64,000 bases of DNA from positions 186,001-250,000 of the forward strand of contig JADZCM010000017.1 in NCBI GenBank assembly GCA_020851555.1, written 5' to 3'. The translations under genes and the position numbers were made by a program. Under the pieces are notes generated by a model. The model ran no database searches. It was not told the origin of the DNA and saw only the letters and a program-made list of their open reading frames with translations. This document shows positions 46,875 through 59,441 of the stretch, piece by piece; position 1 is the stretch's first letter, and every line of letters starts with the position of its first letter. This DNA comes from Bryobacterales bacterium (GTDB lineage Bacteria > Acidobacteriota > Terriglobia > Bryobacterales > Bryobacteraceae).

Positions 46875-47596
46875 GGAGCCTTCTTCCCCGCCTTCTCCTC
46901 CGCCAGGAACAGGCGCGCCAGGTCCATGTCGGAAGGCTTGGTGATCTTGATGTTGCGGTCGCTGCCGGCGACCACGGAGACCTCCACCTGCTCGAGGCGT
47001 TCCACCAGGCTGGATTCGTCGGTGCCGGTGAAGCCGTCTTCGCGCGCCTTGGCGAAGGCCCGGCGAAGGAGGTCGTGCCGGAAGACCTGCGGCGTCTGCG
47101 CCAGCACCAGGCGGTCCCTGGTAAGGGTGCCGTGAATCTTGTTGCGGCGCACCTGCTTGACGGTGTCGACGGGGACAATCCCCACAATCGCCGCGCCGCT
47201 CTCGGCGGCTTCGCGGATCACCCGCTCGATGGTGGAGGGCTCGATGAACGGCCGTACCGCATCGTGCACGGCCACCAGCTCGACGCCGGCGCCAATCGCC
47301 GCCAGCGCATTCTCCACCGATTGCTGTCTCGTGTCCCCGCCTTCCACCATCCGGACCGGCCGGGCGGGCCGCTCCTCCTTCAGCAATCCCTCAACCCACG
47401 CCAGGTCGTCCTTGCGCAGGGCGAGGACGATCTCGGAGACGGAGTCGCAGGAGAGGAACTTGCGGATGGTGTGCAACAGGATGGGAGCGCCGTCCAACAG
47501 CATGAATTGCTTGCGGCTGGTCCCGGCGCGCTCCGGAACCGAACGTCCCATGCGAGTCCCCAAACCCGCGGCGGGGAGAATCACGGCGGCTTTCAT
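46871..47596 (-). CDS. ispD: 2-C-methyl-D-erythritol 4-phosphate cytidylyltransferase
   Basis: Third step of the MEP pathway. 241 residues. The CTP-binding N-terminus is VILPAAGLGTRMGRSVP...KQF. Further motifs are VELVAVHDAVRPFIEPS, AAIVGIVPVDTVKQV and LVLAQTPQVFRHDLL. It lies 27 bp after the PIN/TRAM gene and overlaps ispF. Confidence 0.96.
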   Translation of the reverse strand: MKAAVILPAAGLGTRMGRSVPERAGTSRKQFMLLDGAPILLHTIRKFLSCDSVSEIVLALRKDDLAWVEGLLKEERPARPVRMVEGGDTRQQSVENALAAIGAGVELVAVHDAVRPFIEPSTIERVIREAAESGAAIVGIVPVDTVKQVRRNKIHGTLTRDRLVLAQTPQVFRHDLLRRAFAKAREDGFTGTDESSLVERLEQVEVSVVAGSDRNIKITKPSDMDLARLFLAEEKAGKKAP

Positions 47597-47623
47597 ATGG
47601 TCGGTGTCCGGTCCGTAGATAAT

Positions 47624-48706
47624 CTACCTGGGTGGAGCGGAGGCGGCTTGCTCCCGCTGGGACCGCTCCTGGGGCTTGTCGCCCGAAGACTTCTCGTAGA
47701 CAGAGTGTACCCGCTCGTCATAGCGGCCAAAAATCATCTTGCCGGCGGTGGTTTGAAGCACGCTCGTTACCGAGATGTCGATCGTCTTGGAAATCATCTT
47801 CTTGGCGTTATCAACCACTACCATCGTGCCGTCGTCCAGGTAAGCCACGCCCTGGTTGTACTCCTTGCCCTCCTTCAGAATGAACACCCGCATCGTCTCG
47901 CCGGGCAGCACGATGGGCTTCAAGGCGTTGGCCAGTTCGTTGATGTTGAGGACTTCCACCCCGTGAAGCTGAGCCACCTTGTTGAGGTTGAAGTCGTTGG
48001 TCACGATCTTGCAGCCGTAGGTCTTGGCCAGTTCTATGAGTTTCATGTCCACGTCGCGCAGGTGGGGGAAGTCGTCTTCCAGAATCTGCACGTTCAGGTC
48101 GGGCATCTTCTGTATGCGCTGTAGAATGTCCAGTCCCCGCCGGCCGCGGTTGCGCTTCATCGAGTCAGCCGAGTCCGCCACGAGCTGAAGTTCGCGGAGC
48201 ACGAACTGAGGGATCACCACGATTCCGTCCAAAAACCCGGTCTCGGCGATATCCGCAATACGCCCGTCGATAATGACGCTGGTATCCAGGATCTTGAAGC
48301 TGCTCTTGGTGGCCTTCTCCGCGCCGAACACCCCGCCGAGCGCCGCCAGATTGAGCATCTCCCCTTTGCTGGCCCCCACGATGAGTCCGACGTAGGTCAT
48401 CCAGAGCAGGATCCCGATCTGCAGAAAAGGCACGGTGGAAGAATTGGACGGCAGAGCTCTGGCCACGACCAGCGAAATCAGGAAGGCGCCGAGGATGCCG
48501 AGCACGGAGCCGACCGCGGCCCCAATCAGCCGCTTCAGGCTGACGTCCCTGACGCGAACCTCAAACCCTATGATCGCCAGCGCAAGCAGGAGGCCGGCCA
48601 AGGCGGAGTACGGCTGAGAGAGGCCGAAAGGCTCGAGGAAAAAGCTGGCCGAGGCCAGCAGCAGCACGAAGAGTACACGAATGACCAGTAGATCGGTGGA
48701 GCTCAT
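47624..48706 (-). CDS. Membrane PIN/TRAM domain protein, YacL-like
   Basis: 360 residues from ATG 48706, with GGAG eight bases upstream; an earlier in-frame codon at 48721 would add 5. About four N-terminal membrane helices (to about residue 120) precede a PIN nuclease-like domain with KILDTSVIIDGRIADI and VTNDFNLNKVAQLHG, whose acidic residues are kept. A TRAM RNA-binding domain follows (ETMRVFILKEGKEYNQGVAYLDDGTMVVV). YacL-type genes often precede ispD, as here. The RNA target is unknown. Confidence 0.9.
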   Translation of the reverse strand: MSSTDLLVIRVLFVLLLASASFFLEPFGLSQPYSALAGLLLALAIIGFEVRVRDVSLKRLIGAAVGSVLGILGAFLISLVVARALPSNSSTVPFLQIGILLWMTYVGLIVGASKGEMLNLAALGGVFGAEKATKSSFKILDTSVIIDGRIADIAETGFLDGIVVIPQFVLRELQLVADSADSMKRNRGRRGLDILQRIQKMPDLNVQILEDDFPHLRDVDMKLIELAKTYGCKIVTNDFNLNKVAQLHGVEVLNINELANALKPIVLPGETMRVFILKEGKEYNQGVAYLDDGTMVVVDNAKKMISKTIDISVTSVLQTTAGKMIFGRYDERVHSVYEKSSGDKPQERSQREQAASAPPR

Positions 48707-48808
48707 AATCCACGCTCCCAAAGCTCAGTATGAGAACGTACACCATTCCGCGACTAGAGTATACCACCGCTCGCTCTGCGGACATGGAACGGACCGGCGC
48801 GGACGCGC

Positions 48809-49186
48809 TCAGAGGATCTTGGCCAGTTCCTCGGCGAAGGCGCTCTGCGGTGCGTCCGGATCCTGCTTGGCGCGCTTGAACTTCTTGACCGGCCGCGGCG
48901 CCATCCGCGCACCCGGCCGGACCTGCCCCCGCGGCTTGGGCGGCTGAGCCGCGTTGGCCCGCAACAGGCGATCCTCCAGCGGGGCGCGGTCGAAACGCCG
49001 GATGATGGCCTGCATTTCTTCTGCGTTAGGGGCTTCGATGAAGGCAAAACCCTTGGATTCCTGGGTCTCCGGATTACGGATGACCTTGACCGAATCCGCC
49101 ACCATGTTTTCTGAGCTGAGCCAGGACTGAATATCGTCTGCGGTCACCCAGACGGGAAGATTGCCGAGAAAGACGCTAAAGCTCAT
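48809..49186 (-). CDS. RRM-type RNA-binding protein
   Basis: 125 residues with one RNA recognition motif: RNP2 VFLGNLPVWV and RNP1 KGFAFIEA, both aromatic positions kept, with the beta-alpha-beta fold in between. The tail after residue 80 is basic and proline-rich (GQVRPGARMAPRPVKKFKRAK). Such small RRM proteins bind single-stranded RNA and often respond to cold in bacteria. It lies upstream of the PIN/TRAM gene on the same strand. Confidence 0.92.
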   Translation of the reverse strand: MSFSVFLGNLPVWVTADDIQSWLSSENMVADSVKVIRNPETQESKGFAFIEAPNAEEMQAIIRRFDRAPLEDRLLRANAAQPPKPRGQVRPGARMAPRPVKKFKRAKQDPDAPQSAFAEELAKIL

Positions 49187-49345
49187 TCGAAGGTATTCTT
49201 CATTTCGAGAATTGAATTACCGGGGTAGCACTCGCGAAGGTGGAGGCCATTCGAGCTAGTTTCAGTCTACCAGAGGGAAATCCCCTTGGCAAACCGGAGT
49301 CGCGCTGCGGGGGCGGGCCCGGGGACCCGGAGCCGCCGGCGCGGA

Positions 49346-50338
49346 TCAGGGCCGCGGCAGTCTGTAGAACTCGTAGCCGATACGCCAGGCGGCCTCGGCA
49401 CCGGGCTCGATGTGAAAGCTCAGGTAAGGCTCCGGACAGACCGTCGTACGCGCGGTCCAGAAGTAGAGGCTGGAGAGCGGCTGGTCGCCGGTGATCCGTA
49501 CTCCCGCGCCGGCCTTTTCGTTTTCTATGCGAATGTCGTAGTCCTTGGGCGTGGGCCCGAAACCCTTGATGTCCGTGCCCACGTTCTGGTTCTGCGCCAG
49601 TTCCTGCAAATAGACGAGACGGCGCCCTCGTACTTCCAGCAATCCCCTCAAATCCCGGGTGGCCTGGACCTCGAACGGGAATTCAACGGAGAAGCCGGGA
49701 CCGCTCGGGAGGTTATCCAGCACGAAAAAATTGTGGTTGTAGACGAACGTGTCGATGGGCCGCGAGCCGGTATTGCGCAAGCTGTGCTCCAGGGTCATCT
49801 CCGGCCGGCCCGCCGCCAGGCTCACCCGCTTGCGGTAGACGTATCCGTAGCCGGACTTGTCCGTCAGGGTCTGGGTGAACTCGATCCAATCGGATCCTTT
49901 GCGCACCTCCCAGTGGCCCGTATCCACGATCTCGAACGGCGCGCTGAAGGCGTACCGCGGTTCGTTGCCCTTGCGAAGAACCCCGATGCCGATCTTGACG
50001 AACGTGTCCCCCGGCTTGGCTTCGTCGTAGCCCAGGGCGCTCGCGCCCGTCCTGAACTCCTCCACCGGACCGGCGATGGCGTCGTGAACCTGGGGGTCGT
50101 GCTTCTCCAGCCAGGGACCGAAGTAGTTGTGGCCAGCGTACTCCAGGCTGGCAATGACCCCCGACCAGTCGAATCTGGTCCCACGGTAGTAGCCGGCTTT
50201 CGCGTCGGGCAGGTACAGTTTGGCTTGGATCGGGCCGTTCGCGATCCCGGCCTGGGGGTAGTCCGCGGCGGGAAGCGGCACGGCCGCCAGGCAGGCCAGC
50301 GGCAAGAAAGTCCGGAGTGACAACCCTGGGAGTCTCAT
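49346..50338 (-). CDS. Secreted beta-rich protein of unknown function
   Basis: 330 residues from ATG 50338. A signal peptide (MRLPGLSLRTFLPLACLAAVPLPAA) is followed by strand-rich sequence with YYRGTRFDWSGVIASLEYAG and LAAGRPEMTLEHSLRNTGSR. The pattern of a single aromatic-rich beta-sandwich hints at a galactose-mutarotase-like fold, but I do not recognise a family with certainty. Neighbours give no clue. Confidence 0.75.
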   Translation of the reverse strand: MRLPGLSLRTFLPLACLAAVPLPAADYPQAGIANGPIQAKLYLPDAKAGYYRGTRFDWSGVIASLEYAGHNYFGPWLEKHDPQVHDAIAGPVEEFRTGASALGYDEAKPGDTFVKIGIGVLRKGNEPRYAFSAPFEIVDTGHWEVRKGSDWIEFTQTLTDKSGYGYVYRKRVSLAAGRPEMTLEHSLRNTGSRPIDTFVYNHNFFVLDNLPSGPGFSVEFPFEVQATRDLRGLLEVRGRRLVYLQELAQNQNVGTDIKGFGPTPKDYDIRIENEKAGAGVRITGDQPLSSLYFWTARTTVCPEPYLSFHIEPGAEAAWRIGYEFYRLPRP

Positions 50339-50386
50339 GGTCTCAATCAGTATAACTCCGCGCTTTCCCTGGCACCCCGACTCCGC

Positions 50387-50392
50387 GTATGA
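50387..50392 (+). promoter_or_regulatory. Candidate -10 of guaB
   Basis: TATGAT lies 18 bases before the guaB ATG. No good -35 is visible. Confidence 0.35.
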
Positions 50393-53153
<2,761 letters not shown>

Positions 53154-53162
53154 GATAAATCA

Positions 53163-53174
53163 GGGTTTAAACCC
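53163..53174. promoter_or_regulatory. 12-bp palindrome between xseA and glnA
   Basis: GGGTTTAAACCC is a perfect palindrome 10 bp upstream of the xseA start and about 40 bp upstream of the glnA -35. It could be an operator for either gene. Confidence 0.35.
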
Positions 53175-53211
53175 ATTCAGAAATGTTTCGGACCCCATCA
53201 CTTTTTTCTAT

Positions 53212-53241
53212 TTGACCCCCTTTTTCGGGCTTGGTTATCCT
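53212..53241 (+). promoter_or_regulatory. glnA promoter
   Basis: TTGACC (53212-53217) and TATCCT (53236-53241) are separated by 18 bp; a leader of about 58 nt follows, with GGAGG four bases before the ATG. No GG-N10-GC sigma-54 pair was noticed. Confidence 0.5.
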
Positions 53242-53306
53242 GAAGCATCGGCGCACCGGCAGGCGCGAAACCAATTGTAGCCGAAGGAACCGCCCACGGA
53301 GGACGG

Positions 53307-54716
<1,410 letters not shown>

Positions 54717-54965
54717 AACGCCACGCCCGGTGCGGTGGCCGGGTTCACCTTCCGGGGGTGCGATGCCGCTGCCTGGTGGCCGGCGGAGTTGGTGAATCCG
54801 GCAGCCTGCTGGCCGGGAATGGGAGTTGAGGTGCGAACCGCCGCGCCTGTCCTGGCGTGCTCCTACTGATGATCACTGGGCCCGGAGCCCCGCCGGATAC
54901 GGGAAACAGCGGCCGCGCCCCGGGGCGCATTGGCTCTGCCGTACCGGCGACTGCCGGCGAACGTC
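54717..54965. other. Intergenic region after glnA, no gene seen
   Basis: 249 bp between convergent genes. It has small GC-rich inverted repeats (for example GCCAC near 54720 with GTGGC near 54737) but no T-run, no convincing reading frame and no RNA gene that I recognise. Confidence 0.4.
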
Positions 54966-54977
54966 CTAAAGGACGTT
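54960..54977. terminator. Perfect hairpin across the stop of the YbjN-like gene
   Basis: AACGTCC-TAAA-GGACGTT is a 7-bp perfect stem that includes the TAG of the minus-strand gene and its last codons. No T-run follows on either strand, so termination would need Rho, or the hairpin may protect the 3' end. Confidence 0.35.
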
Positions 54978-55550
54978 CGATGACCTCTCGTCGGCCAGAG
55001 CGGAGTTAGCCGCCGAGGCAAAACGCTTGAAGCTCTGAAAGATGTTCCGCTTGGTCACGCCCCCCTCTATGACCAGGTGGTAATCAAAAACAATGGCGGT
55101 TTCAATCGACCTGGTGCGGATGACAATATAGCCATCGTTCATCTCGCGTGCGTATTCCTGCTGCGCCGCTCGGCTGACTCCGGATTTGCATCTCATCACC
55201 AGCCGGTAACGAATGAACCGGTGATGTTCGTCGAGGGTCAAGTAGTAGGTGTACCCGTCTTTGACTTTTACCTCTCCGTCGTCGTCAATCGCGGCATCCA
55301 GAAACGCATCGCGAAAGATCCGAGCGAGAGAAGCACTGTCAATCGCCTCAGGGTTGAGGACTTCGGCGCCTGGAATAGTCGGATCCACAATACCTCCTCC
55401 GGGGGGTTGTTGATTCAGCGTTGACGCGACAACGCCGGCAGGCGTTCCCGCCTCGGGTTGCGGGGGACTGGCGTGAGGTGGCTCCGCCGTTCCTGACGAG
55501 TCCACCTTGCCACCCTTTCTGGACTTAAACAAGCCGCCAAACCACGTCAT
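54966..55550 (-). CDS. YbjN-like domain protein
   Basis: 194 residues. The first 70 are low-complexity and rich in P, G, S and A after a basic start (MTWFGGLFKSRKGGK). Residues from about 72 form a domain resembling YbjN (type III secretion chaperone-like fold): ARIFRDAFLDAAIDDDGEVK, then YTYYLTLDEHHRFIRYRLVM, then REMNDGYIVIRTRS and FDYHLVIEGGVTKRNIFQSF. Function is not known. Base composition here is clearly less GC-rich than the neighbours, suggesting later acquisition. It stands alone between converging glnA and divergent ald. Confidence 0.7.
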   Translation of the reverse strand: MTWFGGLFKSRKGGKVDSSGTAEPPHASPPQPEAGTPAGVVASTLNQQPPGGGIVDPTIPGAEVLNPEAIDSASLARIFRDAFLDAAIDDDGEVKVKDGYTYYLTLDEHHRFIRYRLVMRCKSGVSRAAQQEYAREMNDGYIVIRTRSIETAIVFDYHLVIEGGVTKRNIFQSFKRFASAANSALADERSSNVL

Positions 55551-55674
55551 GGTTGTGCGTCGAGGCGGCTTGCAGCGAAATTGGCGCTCTCATCGCCCCG
55601 CCGTGGCCTTCCAATTACCGCCCCTGATGATAACTCAACTCTTGCTGGTCCATTCGACAATTTCAAAAAATATG

Positions 55675-55686
55675 AGTACTAGTACC
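55675..55686. repeat. Second copy of the 12-bp motif AGTACTAGTACC
   Basis: Exact copy of the motif at 10286-10297, including the palindrome GTACTAGTAC (55676-55685). It lies 125 bp upstream of the YbjN-like gene start; the first copy lies 98 bp upstream of the DUF1080 gene, in the same orientation relative to the gene. Confidence 0.5.
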
Positions 55687-55919
55687 GACGAGCGCCATCT
55701 GCCGGGTTGATCCTTGTTCGGGGTCTCCGGCGTGGCGCTCCTCCGTGCGCCAGCCGGCGCTCTCGCGGGACAGGCTCCCCATCTCAAACCCCGACTGGCG
55801 CAGCAGCCCGGATCTCCCGCTTCGACGCCCGGGCGCCCCCAACCCAACATCCGGTGGCCGCCGAGAAGCAGCATGCCTGGAATCCGGAAGACCGGCCTCC
55901 CGGCCTGTCAGCCCCGCGC

Positions 55920-55925
55920 TACAAT
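55920..55925 (+). promoter_or_regulatory. Candidate -10 of ald close to the start codon
   Basis: TACAAT ends 8 bases before the ATG. A short GGAG lies in the gap (55929-55932) but is only one base from the ATG, too close for normal use. Confidence 0.4.
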
Positions 55926-55933
55926 AGCGGAGC

Positions 55934-57052
55934 ATGAATATCGGGGTGACCCGTGAGGCCGAGGGCCTGGAGCGCCGGGTTGCGCTGACGCCGTCCGTGG
56001 CGCGGCAACTCGTCGACCAGAAGCATACCGTCTGGGTGGAGAAGGGCGCGGGCGAGCGCGCCATGATCCCCGACGAAGAGTACATCCGGGCCGGCGCCCA
56101 GATTGCCTACACGCAGCCGGAGGTCATCCGCCGGTCGGAACTGGTGGTGCAGGTGTCGGCTCCCGCCCCTGAGCAACTGGAGCACTTCTCCAAAGACACG
56201 GTGGTGATGGCGTTCTGTCACCTGGCGGTCAAAGCGCGGCATCTGGTGGACCTGTTGCTGGACCGTTCGGTCACCGCCATCGGATACGAGATCATCGAGG
56301 CGGACGACGGGCGGCTACCGGTTCTCGCCGCGATCAGCGAGATCGCGGGCCAGTTGACCATCCCCCTGGCCATGCATCTGCTCCGCTCCAGCGCCGGAGG
56401 CCGCGGCATCCTTCTCGGAGGCAGCCCGGGCCTGCCGCCGGCGCACGTGGTGATCCTGGGCGCGGGCGCGGTGGGCGCCAGCGCGGCCCGCGCCGCGGTC
56501 GCCTCCGGCGCCAGGGTCACGGTGCTGGACATCGATACCGACCGGCTGCGCGACCTGATTTTCCACCTCCCGCACGTAGCCACCGGCCTGGCCGATCCGG
56601 ATTCGATCGCCGGCGCCGTAGCCTCCGCCGACGTGGTGATCGGCGCGGTGCTCGTGGCGGGACACAAGTCGCCCCAGGTGGTTACCCAGCCGATGGTCGA
56701 GAGCATGCGGCGCGGGTCCGTCATCATCGACGCCGCCATCGACCAGGGCGGCTGCGTGGAGACCAGCCGTCCCACCACCCTGGCCGAGCCCTCCTTCATC
56801 CGCCACGGGGTGGTCCACTACTGCGTGCCGAACCTGACGGCGGACATCAGCCGCAGCGCGAGCATGGCGCTGGCGCAGGCGGTCCTGCCGTTCCTGCTGC
56901 ACATCGCGCAGCACGGGCCGGACGGAGCGTTCCGCGCTTCGCCCGCCCTGCGCCGCGGAGCTTACACGCACCGGGGCGCCTGTGTGCGCCGCAGCCTCGC
57001 CGACACGCTCGGGCTGCCCTGCGAACCGCTGGCGGAGGAGCCGCGGCCGTGA
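55934..57052 (+). CDS. Alanine dehydrogenase homologue with altered active site
   Basis: 372 residues, the length of NAD-dependent alanine dehydrogenases, and clearly of that family: REAEGLERRVALTP with Arg15, His96 in AFCHLAVKA, GGRGILLGGSPGLPPAHVVI, the NAD loop GAGAVGASAARAA, and DAAIDQGGCVETSRPTT with the catalytic Asp. However, the pyruvate-binding lysine (Lys75 in the M. tuberculosis enzyme, in VKVKEP-type sequence) is Gln73 here (LVVQVSAPAPEQL). Without it normal alanine oxidation is doubtful. Transhydrogenase alpha-type or other opine-like activity is possible. It overlaps the CoA-transferase gene in a GTGA junction. Confidence 0.88.
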   Translation: MNIGVTREAEGLERRVALTPSVARQLVDQKHTVWVEKGAGERAMIPDEEYIRAGAQIAYTQPEVIRRSELVVQVSAPAPEQLEHFSKDTVVMAFCHLAVKARHLVDLLLDRSVTAIGYEIIEADDGRLPVLAAISEIAGQLTIPLAMHLLRSSAGGRGILLGGSPGLPPAHVVILGAGAVGASAARAAVASGARVTVLDIDTDRLRDLIFHLPHVATGLADPDSIAGAVASADVVIGAVLVAGHKSPQVVTQPMVESMRRGSVIIDAAIDQGGCVETSRPTTLAEPSFIRHGVVHYCVPNLTADISRSASMALAQAVLPFLLHIAQHGPDGAFRASPALRRGAYTHRGACVRRSLADTLGLPCEPLAEEPRP

Positions 57053-58353
57053 CCTGGACCGAGCAGTACCGGGCCAAGCTGAGAACCGCGGACGAGGCCG
57101 TCGCCGCGATCCGTTCCGGGAACAGGGTCTACATCCACCAGGGCTGCGGCGAACCGGAGGACCTGGTCCAGGCCATGGTCCGGCGCGGACACGAACTGCT
57201 GGATGTCGAGGTGGTCCACCTGGCGACCATGGGAAGCGCGGATTACAGCAAGCCCGAGTTCGAGGGGCACTTCCGCGTCAATGCCTTCTTCGTGGGAGCC
57301 AACGTCCGCGAGGCCGTCCAGGAGGGACGCGGCGACTACATTCCGATCTTCCTTTCCGAGGTGGAAGAGCTCATCCGGAGCGGGGCCATGCCCATCGACG
57401 TGGCGCTGATTCAGTGCTGCCCTCCGGATCACTACGGCTACATGAGCCTTGGCACGGGCATCGATACCACGCTGACCGCCGCCAAGCACGCCCGCCACGT
57501 CATCGTGGAAATCAATGAACAGAGCCCGCGGACTCTGGGCGACGCCTTCCTCCACGTAAGCAAGGCCGACGTCCTGGTGGAGGCCTCACACCCGCTGGCT
57601 GAGTACCGGCAGCCCGAGATCGGCGAGGTGCACAGAGCCATCGCGCGGCATATCGCCGGCCTGATTCCCGACGGGGCGACGTTGCAGACGGGCATCGGCG
57701 CCATTCCCGACGCCATGCTCCAGGAACTGGCGTCCCACCGGAACCTGGGCATCCACACGGAGATGTGTCCCGACGGCGTGATGGAGCTGATCCAGCAGGG
57801 AGTGGTGAATAACGAGAAGAAGTCGATACACCCCCACAAGGTGATCGCCGGGTTCGTTCTGGGCACCAAGCCGCTGTTCGACTTCATCCACGACAACCCG
57901 ATCTTCGAGTTCCATCCCTCCAGCTACACCAACGATCCGTTCATCATCGCCCAGAACGAACGGATGGTCGCCGTCAACTCAGCCATCGAGATCGACCTCA
58001 CCGGACAGGTTTGCGCCGACTCGGTGGGCCACCGGCTGTACAGCGGCGTCGGAGGGCAGGTGGACTTCATCCGGGGCGCCGCGCGCAGCCGGGGCGGGTT
58101 GCCGGTCATCGGGATGCCGGCCACGGCCAAGAACGACACGGTCTCGCGGATTACAGCGGAATTGCGGCCGGGAGCCGGCGTGGTGACCTCGCGCGCCGAC
58201 GTGCACTACGTGGTGACCGAGTTCGGCGTGGCGTACCTGCACGGCAAGAACATGCGCCAGCGCGCCGAGGCCCTCATACAGATCGCCCATCCCGCTTTCC
58301 GCGACGACCTCACCGCCGAGGCCTGCCGGCTGGGCCTGCTCCACAAACGCTGA
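57049..58353 (+). CDS. Acetyl-CoA hydrolase/transferase family CoA-transferase
   Basis: 434 residues from GTG 57049 overlapping the preceding stop. Closest in pattern to 4-hydroxybutyrate/butyrate CoA-transferases: FVGANVREAVQEGRGDYIPIF, LGTGIDTTLTAAKHA, LQTGIGAIPDAML, the catalytic Glu238 in IHTEMCPDGVMEL (same number as in the Clostridium aminobutyricum enzyme), GGQVDFIRGAARSRGG, and the C-terminal VVTEFGVAYLHGKNMRQRA. It moves CoA between carboxylic acids. The pairing with an alanine-dehydrogenase-like gene hints at an amino-acid-derived acid as substrate, which is inference. Confidence 0.92.
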   Translation: MTWTEQYRAKLRTADEAVAAIRSGNRVYIHQGCGEPEDLVQAMVRRGHELLDVEVVHLATMGSADYSKPEFEGHFRVNAFFVGANVREAVQEGRGDYIPIFLSEVEELIRSGAMPIDVALIQCCPPDHYGYMSLGTGIDTTLTAAKHARHVIVEINEQSPRTLGDAFLHVSKADVLVEASHPLAEYRQPEIGEVHRAIARHIAGLIPDGATLQTGIGAIPDAMLQELASHRNLGIHTEMCPDGVMELIQQGVVNNEKKSIHPHKVIAGFVLGTKPLFDFIHDNPIFEFHPSSYTNDPFIIAQNERMVAVNSAIEIDLTGQVCADSVGHRLYSGVGGQVDFIRGAARSRGGLPVIGMPATAKNDTVSRITAELRPGAGVVTSRADVHYVVTEFGVAYLHGKNMRQRAEALIQIAHPAFRDDLTAEACRLGLLHKR

Positions 58354-58393
58354 CGCCGCGCCGGAGCCGGGAGGAGGGCGGGCTTCCTCTGCC

Positions 58394-59266
58394 TCAGACG
58401 CTCACCACCGGGCAAGGCGACTGCCGGATGATGGCGTAGGCGTTGGTGCGCAGCCGTCCGAACATGCCCGCCGCCGACCCGCGGCCGATCACCAGCAGGT
58501 CGGCGTCCAGGCTTCGCGCAGTCGCGCAGATCACGCTGGTGGCCTCGCCGTTGTCGATGAGCACTTCGGGGCTGACCCCTGCCTTCTCGAAGAGTTCCTC
58601 GATCTGCTCATGCGCCGTCTCGGCCAACCGCTGGCGCCATTCCGGGTCGAAGTACTCGCCGGACAGCGCCTCCAGCGAGGGGGTCACGTGCAGAAGCGTC
58701 AGCGCCGCGCCCACCGCGCCGGAGAACCACGCCGCCCACTCCAGGGTTTTGAGGCTGCCCGGACCCAGGTCCACGGCGGCCAGCACACGGCGAAAGGCGA
58801 TCGTGTCGAGCGCGGGCGCTTCTTCCAGGTGGACACCGGTCATCACCGGGCAGTCCGCGTCGTGAAGAACCTTCGCCGCCACGGAGCCCAGAATGAACCG
58901 CCGGAACGGCCCATAGCCGTGGGTGGGCATGAGGATCAGTTCGATCCCCTTCTCATGGGCGTACTCGACTATCTTCCGGGCAGGGTCTCCCTCCAGAAGC
59001 ACGCGGTGTACTGGCAGGTTCCGCAGTTCGTCACCCAGGTGCCCGGCGAGGTCCGCCTGGAGCTGCCGCGTCCGGGAGGCGTAAAGTTCGTTGAGCACCG
59101 AGCCGCCTACTTCGAGCACGCTGAACTCGTAATGCGGAGGGGGGACGACGTGCAGCAGCGTAACCTCCGAACCGAACCGCGCGCCGAGCGCGTCGGCGTA
59201 TCGGGCGGCGCCCCGGGAGCGCCCGGAAAAGTCAATGGGTAGCAGGATTCTGGCAAGAGACGGCAT
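58394..59266 (-). CDS. Tandem universal stress protein (two UspA domains)
   Basis: 290 residues made of two UspA domains (about 1-145 and 158-290). The first has ILLPIDFSGRSRGAARYADA and the ATP-binding GYGPFRRFILGS pattern; the second has VLAAVDLGPGSLKTLEWAAW and GRGSAAGMFGRLRTN, also close to the G-x2-G-x9-G rule. ATP binding is likely. It lies next to the cytochrome operon on the same strand, separated by the MITE-like element. Confidence 0.92.
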   Translation of the reverse strand: MPSLARILLPIDFSGRSRGAARYADALGARFGSEVTLLHVVPPPHYEFSVLEVGGSVLNELYASRTRQLQADLAGHLGDELRNLPVHRVLLEGDPARKIVEYAHEKGIELILMPTHGYGPFRRFILGSVAAKVLHDADCPVMTGVHLEEAPALDTIAFRRVLAAVDLGPGSLKTLEWAAWFSGAVGAALTLLHVTPSLEALSGEYFDPEWRQRLAETAHEQIEELFEKAGVSPEVLIDNGEATSVICATARSLDADLLVIGRGSAAGMFGRLRTNAYAIIRQSPCPVVSV

Positions 59267-59280
59267 CGCTCGCCTCGCTC

Positions 59281-59413
59281 GGAGCCTGTTGAAGGAGCCG
59301 ATGGGCGCGTCCGCAGCCGCCCCCGCGCCGGCGTATCTTCCTGCCGGGCCTGGTGGGGTTGGACTCCCGTCTTGCCCTGCCGGAGCCTGAAATCGGCTTC
59401 TTCAACAAGCTCC
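59281..59413. mobile_element. MITE-like element, 133 bp with 22-bp terminal inverted repeats
   Basis: The left end (59281-59302, starting GGAGCCTGTTGAAGG) and right end (59392-59413, ending TTCAACAAGCTCC) are inverted copies matching at 20 of 22 bases. The GAGCCTGTTGAAG-type end resembles IS terminal repeats. The 89-bp interior has no gene. No clear target-site duplication is visible. Confidence 0.5.
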
Positions 59414-59441
59414 TATGCAGAAAGATACCAGTTCCCGGAGG

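Larger units (their letters stand above)
55551..55933. other. Intergenic region upstream of the YbjN-like gene and ald
   Basis: 383 bp without a convincing gene. The first half is AT-richer and contains the 12-bp motif at 55675-55686. The second half is GC-rich, has short open frames in several phases with no start signals or recognisable product, and ends with the -10-like box of ald. Confidence 0.5.

Noticed and set aside
54717-54965. Rho-independent terminator after glnA
   Set aside because: Short inverted repeats exist but none is followed by a run of T.
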